NCBI RefSeq assembly: GCF_964204645.1
Contig: NC_134028.1
Coordinates: 17,327,153 to 17,391,152 of the forward strand
Length of the DNA stretch: 64,000 bases
From: Tubulanus polymorphus
Lineage: Eukaryota > Nemertea > Palaeonemertea > Tubulaniformes > Tubulanidae
Reading direction: 5' to 3'
Shown: positions 15,182 to 25,023 of the stretch, one piece after another
Numbering within the stretch: position 1 is the first letter of the stretch
Layout: each line of letters begins with the position of its first letter
Notes under the pieces: generated by a model
Database searches by the model: none
Told to the model about the DNA's origin: nothing
Seen by the model: only the letters and a program-made list of their open reading frames with translations
Program-made: the position numbers and the translations under genes

Positions 15182-15452
15182 GTGTTGTTGCAACTAGAAT
15201 TCAACTAGAATGTAACTAGAATTCAACTAGATTAACAAGCTAGTTGAAATATTGTTGTTTTTATTTATTTCTTGTTAAATCTAGTTGATTTTTGTTCCAA
15301 CTACTAATAACTAGAATTCAACTGGAATGTAACTAGAATTAAACTAGATTAACAAGCTAGTTAAAATATTGTTAAATCTAGTTGACTTTTGTTCCAACTA
15401 CTAATAATTAGAATGTAACTAAAAATATACTATATTAACAAGCTAGTTGAAT
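15182..15452. repeat. CAACTAG/CTAGTTG inverted-motif array
   Basis: An intergenic block made of about three imperfect direct copies (starting near 15190, 15307 and 15407) of a unit in which AACTAGAATTCAACTAGA-type words are followed by AACAAGCTAGTTGAA-type words. Because CAACTAG and CTAGTTG are complementary, the block can fold into several stems. It lies between the packaging ATPase and a hypothetical gene and contains no coding frame. A replication, packaging or terminator function is possible but unproven. Confidence 0.75.
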
Positions 15453-16041
15453 TTAAATAAATTCATATTTAAATGGGTGTTGTAATCTAAATAGTAATTT
15501 TGATCTTTTAATATTTTTCAACTTATCCATATATTCATTGTGTAAATCATGTGGAATAATATCATTTTCCTCAAATGCATTTTTCATCGATTTTCTATCT
15601 TTATTGTAGAATAAAACTAGAAATCTAAGGTTTTCTCTAAAGTCTTTAACAATTGAATTATAATTTTTATTTAAAACCCAAGTTGTTATCCCAAAATGTC
15701 TGCCAGAAAAAGCTAAATAACATAACTCACTCTCTCTAATTTTTGAATCATGTAAATTTGCACAATCATCTATAATGAATAATGTATTTGATCCTTTATA
15801 AATTATTATCTAAATTTTCTTTTACTGTTTTAGGATCTAATATAATAAATTTATTATTTCTAGTAATATTTCTATCATAAGTTTGATTAAATTCATATGT
15901 TGGACAAAATAATACTATATTATCAAAATAGTTTTTATAAACAGTTTCTAATAAGTTTAATATAGAATAAGTTTTTCCACAATTTGTTACACCAGAAATT
16001 AACATATTATGAGGTTCAAATATAAATAATTCCTTATTCAT
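15453..16041 (-). pseudogene. genome-packaging ATPase (FtsK/HerA, A32-like)
   Basis: About 196 residues. The Walker A motif is GVTNCGKT near residues 16-23. After a frame break near 15796, the Walker B LFIIDD appears, followed by CAN and a segment with SGRHFGITT typical of the family's sensor region. This is the ATPase that pumps DNA into the capsid in Polintons, adintoviruses and large DNA viruses. It starts at the TATAAATG embedded in the last codons of the integrase gene, overlapping it by 8 bases. The break lies in an A/T-rich run and the domain on either side is well preserved. Confidence 0.85.
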
Positions 16042-17171
16042 TTATACATTTTTTAATTTTACTTGACAATATCCATTCATTGAATTTATCTGGCCATCCA
16101 ACCCATTTTACTAAAGAATATTTTTTTCTTTTAATAGTTTTTGTTTTAAATACTTTTTCAATTTTATATTCTTGTTCTAGATTTTCAGTAGTTAAACTCA
16201 ATTCTTCTTCGTAAAAGTAGCCATCAACTTCTTCACCATCTAAATCTTCTAATTTATAGACATATGGTTTTGTTGTTATTACCTTTTTTATTTTATATAT
16301 TTCCCTAGTAAAATTTCGATCGTATCCTTTGTCAAATATCTTTTTATACTTAGAAATTCTAACATTTTGACCAACTTTAAATTTAGGTTCACCAGAATCA
16401 TCTACAAGAAATGCTCCATATAAATTATTCCAAACAATTTCAGCATTTTCAGGTTTTCTAGCATCAATAGGTTTCATTCCAATAGAAGAATGATAAGAAT
16501 TATTATATCCTTCTATCAATTTTGGTAAAACATCAATCCATTTAAAAGTATTATTTGCTGTAAAATATTTCCACATTCTTGTTCTTAATGTTCTATTAAA
16601 TCGTTCAACAACTGCCGCTTTTTTATCCGATTTTGTTGAAAAATATTTAATATTATGATTATCTAAGAGTTCATGAACAAGTGAATTATCAAACTCCTTT
16701 CCATCATCAAATTGTTTTTTTTTCTGGTTTTAGTTTATCATCCGAAAGAAATTTTCTTAAAACATTTGATGTTTGTTCAGCATCTTTTCTATAAAGTGGG
16801 AAACTCCATACATAACGACTAAAAATATCAATTATATTCAATATCCACCAATAATCATCATTATGTTTCTTAACATTTTTCATATCAATTAAATCTCCTT
16901 GCCACTGTTGATCTACATAACTTACCATAGTTTTACTAGTTTTATATTTTCTAACAATTTTTTTATGTGTTGTATATGTTGGTTGTTCTAACATAAATTC
17001 ATTTATATCTTTATATTTAACTAAATTTTGTGGGATTATCTTATCTAATTTATCTTGTTTTACTTGACGCCATATATTTTTGGTAGAAGAATAAGTAACC
17101 CAACTCTCAGGGTTGTAATATAAATTTCTTAAATATTGTTCTTTAGTATTAGGAGTTTTTTTACCGCCCAC
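16034..17171 (-). pseudogene. retroviral-type integrase with chromodomain
   Basis: About 380 residues. The N-terminal YLRNLYYNPESWVTYSS is followed by an rve core with catalytic Asp in QWQGDLIDM, Asp in FDDGKEF and Glu in AAVVERFNRTL (about 33 residues between the last two). The C-terminal chromodomain reads YSLVKWVGWPDKFNEWI. A one-base surplus in an A run near 16725 shifts the frame. The start codon appears as GTG within ATATATAAGTGGGC where its neighbours have TAAATG, consistent with an A-to-G start loss. It inserts the element into the genome; the chromodomain may bias target choice, as known for related integrases. Confidence 0.9.
16039..16062 (-). promoter_or_regulatory. start signal embedded in the integrase 3' end
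   Basis: TAAAATTAAAAAATG and then TATAAATG, with the ATG of the ATPase, overlap the last codons of the integrase frame. The T run typical of the other sites is replaced by an A/T-rich tract, so this is a weaker match. Confidence 0.4.
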
Positions 17172-17201
17172 TTATATATCGTTAATTTTAACTTTATATT
17201 T

Positions 17202-18465
17202 CTAATATTGAATACTATCTAATTGTGAATTCACAATATTTAATTGTGCGTCAGATATAATATAAATGTGCATTTTGAAATTGTTGCCTCTTTTCTTCGC
17301 CATGAATAATTGTATTCCATCTTTAGTATTTTGCAGTTTTTTCCCAGAACCATGTAATGAATTTTCCTCTGTTGTTCTAAAATCTAACCATAATGCATAT
17401 TTATTACCGGTATAATAATCAATTTGATTAATATTACAATTTTCAAATGATTTTACTTTTTCATTCATAAAATGTTTTCTAATTTCTGGCCACTGATCTA
17501 TCATTCTCATTCCTTGACAAAATATTATATTTGCTATTCCTTCGATAGTTATTTCTACTTTTGTTATTTCAGGATTATAATAATTATCAACATTTATTGC
17601 GCCATTAGTATATGTTGCAATGGTAAAAATTTAATATACCTTTAAATATATTAATATACCTTTAATAGATCTTCTTGGGAAGTTAATATTCTCATTAATA
17701 ATTTCATCATTTGCATTAAATAGTTACAGTTTTAAATTTATCAATATAATCATATAATAATGAAAATCCTTGATTGTATTTAGTTTGAATTATACTTGAA
17801 ATATTTTCATCAGTTACTGTATCATATTCTAAACATATATTCGATAATTTATAACTCATATCTTTATTAACGCTAGGTATTACAATTTCATTAACAGGAG
17901 CAAATGTTATTTCGAATATAACGTCTTCTTGAATTGCGTATTTATATAAAGGCGCATTATTATTTATCAATTCAAAGTCTAATGGAATTTTATATTTGCT
18001 TCCATAAATCGTTTTTATCAAATTATCTACAGCATTAGTTACTACTGCATTATTGGCTTCAGATCTTAATTTATTATGGTTTTCCGATTGAATACCCTGA
18101 AATATCATATTATTTCTATTTTCTTTAGTTAACCATAAATCTTTATAATGCATAAATAGATTATAATCATCTAATGAGAAAACTGTTTCTCAACCAATCT
18201 TTATAGTTAATTTTTTAATCAAATATCTCCCAACATTATCGACAACATAATTATTATCATGACCGGTTACTTTTATATCGGCTGATAAATAAATACTATT
18301 TGGAACATAAAAAGTATTTTGTGTTAATCTAGGAATTCTAACATATAAAGTTTCATCGGGATTAATATTTGAAGGATTATGAGTAATTATATGATGTGAT
18401 CTTTCTGCTTTAATAGCATTAGATATTCTAGAAATCTTAGAAGGACTTATATAACTCCCACTCAT
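17202..18465 (-). pseudogene. MCP: major capsid protein (double jelly-roll)
   Basis: About 420 residues over three pieces. Recognisable Polinton MCP blocks are LYVRIPRLTQNTFYVPNS, GRYLIKKLTIKIG, HYKDLWLTKENRNNM, KIPLDFELINNNAPLYKYA and ISDAQLNIVNSQLDS near the C-terminus. An in-frame TGA interrupts it right after KLTIKIG, a frameshift lies near 17705, and a tandem duplication of about 20 bases with a stop lies near 17640. The start is in TAAATGAG with a TTAATTTTTTT tract upstream. The protein forms the icosahedral shell in polintoviruses; its presence means the element descends from a virion-forming lineage. Confidence 0.85.
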
Positions 18466-18489
18466 TTATTTAACAAAAAAATTAATGAT

Positions 18490-19935
18490 TTATTTTTTAT
18501 TATTTTTTCTTGATATCTTTTTGATATCATATTCAAAAATAATAGCACTTACAACTGTAATTAAAAATAAAATAATATGTTCAGCAGCAAAGTTAAGAAT
18601 ATTCCCAGCAGATTTCAATATAAAACCAACAATTGATGCAATAATTCCTGGTAAAGCTGCAGCAGATTTTTTAGATAGTTCCCATAAATATTTTGCTAAT
18701 TTCTTTAAACCATCTTTAACTTTATCTTGTATAGAATTATTATCATTCGGGGGTTTATCCGGTTTATTTGGAGTAGGAGTAGATTTTAAAGCATTTGATA
18801 TTGCTAAACCAATTGTTGTAAATAACATAGTTACAGCTGTTAGAATTGAAAGAATTGTTATTCCTTCTAATTTAAATAATGACTTTATTCTATCTTTCAA
18901 TGATATTTCAGAATTTGGTTTAATCAAAAAATCTTTAAAAATAACTTTTAATCTATTTATATTATAATCATATGATTTTAACAATAATTTAATTTCTTCT
19001 TTTTGTAATTCTATGTTATATTCTAAATCATCTTTTTCTTTTTCTAAACGTAATTCTTTTTGTCTATATTCTATTTCATCAATTACTTGATGATCTAAAT
19101 CAGACTTTAATTGTTCTATTTCTTTATTTTTATCAGTTAATTCTTTTTCTAAAGTTCTAATTTTAAAATCTCTTATACTTTTATCATGCGCAATTTTATC
19201 AGATGCAAGCCTTATACTTTTAATTTCTCTAATTGCTTCAACAGAAAATATATTATTTAAATCTTCTTGATCTGTTGCATCAATTAATCCATTCGGTAAA
19301 AGTTTTTCAATTGGAACTTTATTTGATTTAAGTTTACTAGTTTTGGAAGTTATATTCTGTTCAGAAGTTGTTTCTGTTTCTGATTTCTTTTTGATTATTT
19401 CAAATAATTCATTAATTCTTTGTTTAAATACGTCTATATTATCATCTCTTTCTTTTTGTGTAACATCAGTTATTTCATTACTATTACTTATTCTCTTAAT
19501 TCTAAATGTTTCTAAATTTTTCAAAGTTGATTCCGCTAATATTGTTTTTAGTTTTGTCCTTTGATTAGTGATATCAATATAATAATCAATTTTCAAACGA
19601 TAATAACATTTACCATTATCTAAAAATTTTAATTTATGTGCTAATGGTCCAACGTCTTTATCATTTATGTTAAATTCAGAATTTTCAATTATATGTTTTA
19701 ATTTAGGTATTTTGTTTAAATTATCTAAATCTTGTTTTACTAAATCTGGGTCTAAATTTTCAGGATTTAATTGTGATTCTGCATTTTTGATATAATCAGG
19801 CATATTTAAATTATTATTATATCCTGGCTCATTACCATCATTAGAACTTGTTTCACTAAAATCAGGTTGTTGTTCTTCAGTTATGCCGGGTTCATCATAC
19901 GTATCCATTCCAATATCTTCTCCTTCTACATCCAT
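18490..19935 (-). CDS. large coiled-coil membrane protein, element 2
   Basis: Intact 481-residue frame, the longest undamaged ORF in the element. It has an acidic N-terminus (residues 1-60), a conserved-looking FNINDKDVGPLAHKLKFLDN block (about 88-107), a charged coiled-coil (about 235-335), then hydrophobic segments at about 360-382, 428-447 and 452-470 around a proline-rich linker. It starts in TATAAATGGA with TTTAATTTTTTT upstream and is followed within 25 bases by the MCP start. Placed among the capsid genes, it may be a virion or assembly membrane protein; no family was named with confidence. Confidence 0.65.
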   Translation of the reverse strand: MDVEGEDIGMDTYDEPGITEEQQPDFSETSSNDGNEPGYNNNLNMPDYIKNAESQLNPENLDPDLVKQDLDNLNKIPKLKHIIENSEFNINDKDVGPLAHKLKFLDNGKCYYRLKIDYYIDITNQRTKLKTILAESTLKNLETFRIKRISNSNEITDVTQKERDDNIDVFKQRINELFEIIKKKSETETTSEQNITSKTSKLKSNKVPIEKLLPNGLIDATDQEDLNNIFSVEAIREIKSIRLASDKIAHDKSIRDFKIRTLEKELTDKNKEIEQLKSDLDHQVIDEIEYRQKELRLEKEKDDLEYNIELQKEEIKLLLKSYDYNINRLKVIFKDFLIKPNSEISLKDRIKSLFKLEGITILSILTAVTMLFTTIGLAISNALKSTPTPNKPDKPPNDNNSIQDKVKDGLKKLAKYLWELSKKSAAALPGIIASIVGFILKSAGNILNFAAEHIILFLITVVSAIIFEYDIKKISRKNNKK

Positions 19936-19951
19936 TTATATAATAAAAAAA

Positions 19952-20287
19952 TTAAAATTTAAAATATAATATTCCTCCTATAACAATTCCTATACAAGTT
20001 TATTTAGTATTTTCATGGGATTTATTATCATCATTTAGTTTAATTATATCATGTTGAATATTATCAGTTTTAATATTTTCTGCAGTATTGTAATCTTTTA
20101 TTTTAGAATCATTATTTAATTTAATATTCTTAGTTTTAGTTCCTGTTGATTGAATGTGTTTTTTATTTTTTTCACCTTCCATTAATTTTGGAGCAGTAAT
20201 AATCTTTTTATTTATATCATTCAATCCAAATGAATTATTTTTTGTTGCAGTTTTAATTAGATTATTATAACCAATTATATTTCCCAT
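19952..20287 (-). pseudogene. small protein with C-terminal membrane anchor
   Basis: It starts MGNIIGYNNLIKTATKNN, so Gly2 could be myristoylated (not proven). The middle is very polar and Lys/Asn-rich. An in-frame TAA at 20000-20002 is followed in the same frame by a hydrophobic segment (CIGIVIGGILYFKF) and the natural stop at 19952, so the anchor has been cut off by a point mutation. Unlike its neighbours, its ATG is not in a TAAATG signal. Confidence 0.5.
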
Positions 20288-20371
20288 CTTTAATACTAAA
20301 TCATTAGAAATAATAAAAAGATTAGGGCCTATACAATGATTTAATCTAATATGTGATTTATCTAAATAATT

Positions 20372-21335
20372 TTAATATCTTACAATGTTTTCTGGAATCG
20401 ATCTATTTTTATCATTATGAATAGAATCTTCAAATAATACTTTGAATTGTTTCTGTGTATCAAATGATGTATTTAAATTTCCAATTATTGGGGATCTTGT
20501 TTCAACTTGCGCACCTAAAATACATATCAAATAAGTTCTAATAGATTGATTTATTCTTTGTATACCTGATTTTGTAAAACCTTCATTATTTTCTAAAATG
20601 AAATAAACCCAACCATTATTGTTTTCTTGTTTTAAATTATCATAAAATTTCGGTAATTTATTGAAATTAATTGTTTCTAAATCCTTGGTTTCTATTTTAC
20701 CATAACCTAATTTATTACTATAGATATTATAAAAACTATTAGATGGTATGGGAAGTGCACAATATTCTGCAATCTTTTTAGGGCAAGGAAGTGATCTTAT
20801 TGTTCCAATTTTTGTTCTAAAATCAGAATTATTTATATCTATATTAAATTCATTACAAATTTTGTAAAACTTTGATAAATTAATATTATTATCTAATTCT
20901 TTAAAATGCCTAGATCCTGGTAAAGCGCACTCTAATTCATTTAATATTATTCTGATTTGAAAGTATGGATGAAATCTAAATAAACTTTGAATTAATTTAT
21001 ATTTAGAATTATTCAAATGATCATTCCAACTAATTCCACAACCTGTTGTTGCACAAATAAACAGCAAAATTTAATTGGTTCTGCCAATACTTCATATTAG
21101 ATTTTAATAACCATTGTTTTTCATCTTTCAATTTTTTAAAATTAATTAAATATGCATGAAATATATTTTCCATCTTTGCATTAAAATTATTAGTTTCAGT
21201 AACATAAATTTCTAAATTAGTTAATGAATCTAAAACTTCATTTCTATATTGAATATCTTTATTAAAATCTATTGCTGGAATATTATAATTAATTGATTTA
21301 TTATATTGGAAAGCTTTTGGAAAACTATCTACCAT
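20372..21335 (-). pseudogene. conserved Polinton protein of unknown function
   Basis: About 310 residues in two frames. The first part ends in YWQNQLNFAVYL and the second resumes as CATTGCGISWNDHLN, so the break is near 21055. The run of a WQ-QLN-AV block followed by CATTGCG-S--DHL and an RFHPYFQIRIIL segment is a pattern I recognise from Polinton-encoded proteins, but the function is not known to me. The start is in AAATAAATGG with ATTAATTTTTT upstream. It lies in the capsid/membrane gene cluster. Confidence 0.6.
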
Positions 21336-21351
21336 TTATTTAATTAAAAAA

Positions 21352-21786
21352 TTAATAATTTATTAATTCTTTTAATAATTTATCTTGTTCTTCAACTGTT
21401 ATATGACCATTCAAACTTATTATATAATCTAGTGTATTCTTCAATTTATTAATTTCTTTTATATTAGTTTTAATTTTTTCTTTATTACTTTTTATATTTA
21501 ATTTTGAACTTATATCAGTTAAAACACTTGAACTTAATCCTAATACACCAATTGATATAGCTAAAGGTGTTAATGGACTGAATATTGCTAGAAATGTTAT
21601 TACAGAACTAATTGTAACCGAACCACTAATAATAAGATAATATATAATTTTACTTTTTAAATATTTTTTCTTTTTTATCTTTAAGTCACTTTCAAATTCT
21701 AATATTTGTTTTTCTACATATATTTTTAATTTATTTTTATTTATATCATGAGGAATAATATCAATACTATCAACTTTATCTTCCAT
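21352..21786 (-). CDS. two-TM hairpin protein, element 2
   Basis: Intact 144-residue frame. A basic helical region (residues 20-45) precedes two adjacent hydrophobic segments (about 46-68, IIYYLIISGSVTISSVITFL, and 70-90), followed by a Lys-rich helix. A membrane hairpin is likely. It starts in AAATAAATGG with GTAATTTTTTTT upstream and ends 17 bases before the next start. Function unknown. Confidence 0.6.
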   Translation of the reverse strand: MEDKVDSIDIIPHDINKNKLKIYVEKQILEFESDLKIKKKKYLKSKIIYYLIISGSVTISSVITFLAIFSPLTPLAISIGVLGLSSSVLTDISSKLNIKSNKEKIKTNIKEINKLKNTLDYIISLNGHITVEEQDKLLKELINY

Positions 21787-21805
21787 TTATTTAGAAAAAA
21801 AATTA

Positions 21806-22228
21806 CTAATTAGTAAATGTATATGCTACAAATATAACAATAACTGTTCCACCTAAAATCCAAATTATTTCATATTTCTGTTGTTCTTTACTTGGGGTAT
21901 AATAATCTGATAATTGTGGTTTGTATAGATGTAATTTTTCTTTAATGGTTACTGCGTTATATAAACTCATTGCATCATCAACTGATTGAAAATCTCTATG
22001 TGAAATCTTCTGATCATATAATTCCTTGTTAATATAATCCATATAGTTTTGTCGTTTTTCTATGTATTCTTCTGCTGCCTTATCATATTTCTCTAATGCT
22101 AAATTATGTCTTCTTTGTTCTCCTAATGAACTATTTTTATCAATATGCTTAAATAAATAACCGCCACCAGTAAATGCTAAAGCGTTAACAATTGCCGATC
22201 CTATAATAGTTATAATTGCAGAAGCCAT
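21806..22228 (-). CDS. membrane protein with terminal hydrophobic segments, element 2
   Basis: Intact 140-residue frame. An N-terminal hydrophobic stretch (ITIIGSAIVNALAFTGGGYL), a charged helical middle with ALEKYDKAAEEYIEKRQNYM, and a C-terminal transmembrane segment (IIWILGGTVIVIFVAYTF). The N-terminal GSAIVNALAF-GG-YLF pattern is recurrent in Polinton-encoded hypothetical proteins. It starts in AAATAAATGG. Confidence 0.65.
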   Translation of the reverse strand: MASAIITIIGSAIVNALAFTGGGYLFKHIDKNSSLGEQRRHNLALEKYDKAAEEYIEKRQNYMDYINKELYDQKISHRDFQSVDDAMSLYNAVTIKEKLHLYKPQLSDYYTPSKEQQKYEIIWILGGTVIVIFVAYTFTN

Positions 22229-22252
22229 TTATTTAGTAAAATAATTACGCAT

Positions 22253-22474
22253 TTATATGGGAGGAATATATTTTTGTTTTTCCAAATAATCAATAGTGAA
22301 ATTAGATAAAGTAACTGCTAATGTTAATTTTAAAATATCATTTATATCAAATCTATCAACATTAACACTTCCCATTTTAAATACTTTTTTTAATACCATT
22401 GAATAACCAACAGTTCCAACTGATAGTAATGCTCCATTATATAATCCAGTTATTATCCACTTATTATCACTCAT
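22253..22474 (-). CDS. small hydrophobic protein, element 2
   Basis: Intact 73-residue frame with an N-terminal hydrophobic stretch (GLYNGALLSVGTVGYSMVL) and a second moderately hydrophobic stretch near residues 45-60. It starts in AAAAAATGAGT, with the T tract but a weaker TAAATG core. Probably membrane-associated; function unknown. Confidence 0.55.
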   Translation of the reverse strand: MSDNKWIITGLYNGALLSVGTVGYSMVLKKVFKMGSVNVDRFDINDILKLTLAVTLSNFTIDYLEKQKYIPPI

Positions 22475-22477
22475 TTT

Positions 22478-22834
22478 TTAATCAAAAAAATTACTATCTT
22501 CAAAATATTTAGTTATCTTATTTATAATTATTTCAACATTTATTTCATTACTACTTTTATGATTATCATATATTTTGGTTAATATGTTTTTGATATCATC
22601 TATGATAAAACCTTCATCTAATTCATAAAATCTTAAAGATTATCTAATTAAATTAGTAATCTTTTCTACATTTAAAGTTTCTTTATCTATTGTTGTTTCA
22701 TACTCAAATGTTGTTTCATTAGAAAATGCAATATTTTTGATATGTGTAATTACATCATTAATGTTAAATTTCATTTCTTTCTCACGTTTAAAATCAAACC
22801 CAAAACATATACTCGGTCCAACAGTTATATTCAT
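22478..22834 (-). pseudogene. small hypothetical protein with an in-frame stop
   Basis: About 118 codons. It opens MNITVGPSICFGFDFKREK in ATATAAATG with TAATTTTTT upstream. An in-frame TAA falls after KITNLIR, and the same frame continues with FYELDEGFIIDDIK to a natural stop at 22478, overlapping the next start by a few bases. No family recognised. Confidence 0.5.
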
Positions 22835-22850
22835 TTATATAGTGAAAAAA

Positions 22851-23606
22851 TTACTCTTTACATCTTATAACTAATTCATATATCACAGGAAAGTTATTCA
22901 AATCAATTAAATAACCATTATGATTTCTTATTTCTAATTCAAAATTATTGAAATGTGGAATACTAGGTTCAAAATCACATTCAGCTAAATTATAATTTAT
23001 TTGCGTTCCAAATTGTTTAACATTTTTTAATGGTAAAATATTTAATATACTAGAATTACAAATTGTATCTTTAGTTGCTTCAAATGTTTTTGTTGGGTCA
23101 ATTAAATTGCAATAAATATAAAAGTGTGTAAAAGGTATTAAGTTTGATCTACCTTCTGCGTATGCTGTAACAATTTGGGTTAATTCCTAACAGTTTACCT
23201 AGAGGTTTTCTTACTGTAAATTTAAATTGTTCGTCATTAGCTAACCTAATCTTTATTTTATTAGAACTATCACTTTTTAAAATTCTAATACTAAATCCGG
23301 AATCACTTCCTAATTTAGCTCGAGCTTTTCTATTAATTTCTTGTGCTAATGTATCTAAATTATATAATCCTGGTTTTAAATATATAAAAAACCATTTATT
23401 CCTTTTTTGTAAAAGATTGAAAAAATTAAATGTTCTAGACTTTTATCCGATATATTGTAAAATGAGTTACATAAACTTATATTTACTAATTTTAAATCAA
23501 CACAATTCTTAAATTCTCTATCTAATTGTATTAGTAAATTATGTGATTTATAATTTGTAAGTTTTCTAGAATCAACAAATATTCTGTATTCTTTTAATTC
23601 TACCAT
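22851..23606 (-). pseudogene. penton-like minor capsid protein
   Basis: About 250 residues in several frames. The N-terminal block has EYRIFVDSRKLTNYKSHN, IQLDREFKNC and VNISLCNSFYNIS, then PGLYNLDTLAQEINRKA and a KPLGKLLGI block, with breaks near 23390 and 23190, and a C-terminal beta-rich half. The strand pattern and the N-terminal FYNI and PG-YN motifs fit the minor capsid (penton) protein of Polintons, a single jelly-roll at capsid vertices. The assignment is by pattern and by its place with MCP and ATPase. Confidence 0.55.
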
Positions 23607-23674
23607 TATTTATAACATAAAAAAATTACCGCTCATCACTAAAAATTAATTTTAATAAAATTTTTCCTTAATAA
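23607..23674. promoter_or_regulatory. divergent promoter region with two opposed late-type signals
   Basis: The 68 bases between the penton-like gene (minus) and the VLTF3-like gene (plus) contain GGTAATTTTTTTATG reading left and TTAATTTTAATAAAATTTTT with TTAATAAATGG reading right. It is the only divergent junction in the element's interior, and each direction has its own T tract. Confidence 0.55.
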
Positions 23675-25023
23675 ATGGATGAGAAGATAGCATGTGAAAT
23701 TTGTGGTGAACTTCTAAGAAAAAGTAATATGGCTCGACATATGAAAATGTGAAAATATGAAAAAAACATGATGAAAATTATAAACCCCCTAAACTAAACT
23801 GTCCAAAATGTAATAAATTATTCTCAAGAAATTATGTTAAAAAACATTCAGAGAAGTGTAAAATTAATGGCGCAACGGCTAATGTTGATAGTAATGAAAG
23901 TAATAGTAATTCTGTTGAAGTTGAACCTGAAATTATTTGAAAAAGACCTTTCTTATTCTATGACAAGGATAATATAAAAGATCATTTCTGCGAGCCTTGT
24001 CGAATAAAATATAACGCTGAAAATATAGTATAGAAGATTGGGAGAATCATCAATTTCGTAAAGTACATATAGATAAAATTTCTAATAAATTTGAAACTGA
24101 ATTCAATGAAAGAAAAAATAGTTTATTAGAAAAAATAAAATATGAGAAAACGTTACCAGATAATAAAGAAACAGTTGAAAAGTTAGAAAAACAATATAAT
24201 ATATTAACAAGAAAAACATATTATTGTAAATATTGTAAATTGATTATTACAACAAGTAATTCAAATCGACATAATAGAACAACAAAACATAAAGAAAACG
24301 TAAGAAAATACCAGGAGCTTAATGAAGATCTATTACCAATAAATTATAAACGAAAATGTCCACAATGTAGTTATGCGACCTTAAGACAAGAAGGTACTGT
24401 TATTTTGTGTTGATTGTGGATGGCAAAAGAATTTATGGGGTGAAGAAAAAACTAGAAATTTTCTCATAGATCCAAAATTAAATTATCTAGATGAAATTTT
24501 TAAAATATTTTCTATAGAAGATCATACACCAGAATATATGCAATGGCTTGAAAAATGAAAATAATAGAAAATAAAAATGGTGAAATAACTAAAAAAGATA
24601 TTATAAAAACAATTATTCCGTCAACATTTAACACAAAACAAAAGAAAATGTATTTATATTTATTATTTAACGATTATTATGAAAAACCTAAATTAACAGA
24701 AGAAGATATGGAAAATATAAAAAAAAATATTTAAACAAATATTAATGTATCATTTGGAAAATAGAATAACAGATTCAATAAATTATGAATTCTTTTTAAA
24801 TAAGATTGTAAATTATTTAAACATAGATATTATAATTCCATTTGATGAATTAACAAACAAAAAGAAACAAAGAGAGCGAGATGAAATGTGGAATAATATA
24901 ACACGTTATTTAAATGAGAAAAATGAAATGGAAGAACCTAAACAAATTATACAAGAACAATTAAATGAAAATGAAGAAGCCAATAGTGATTTCGAGTATG
25001 ATGATATTGATTTTCTGTTTTAA
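23675..25023 (+). pseudogene. VLTF3-like late transcription factor with zinc fingers
   Basis: About 440 codons spread over several frames. The N-terminal part has CEICGELLRKSNMARHM and LNCPKCNKLFSRNYVKKH finger pairs, then a YYCKYCKLIITTSNSNRH finger, then a zinc ribbon beginning KCPQCSYATL whose second Cys pair (C-x2-CGW) lies just past a one-base frame break near 24405. The C-terminal quarter reads INYEFFLNKIVNYLNIDI, then PFDELTNKKKQRERDEMW. The spacing of NY--FLNK----L, an IPF--L block and a terminal DE-W resembles the C-terminal region of poxvirus/NCLDV VLTF3. An in-frame TGA near 23938 and about five frame breaks make it a pseudogene. It converges with the polymerase, and the two stop codons overlap by 4 bases. 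Confidence 0.55.

Noticed and set aside
19343-19564. Plus-strand frame inside the 481-codon gene
   Set aside because: Antisense of the coiled-coil protein, with no independent signal.
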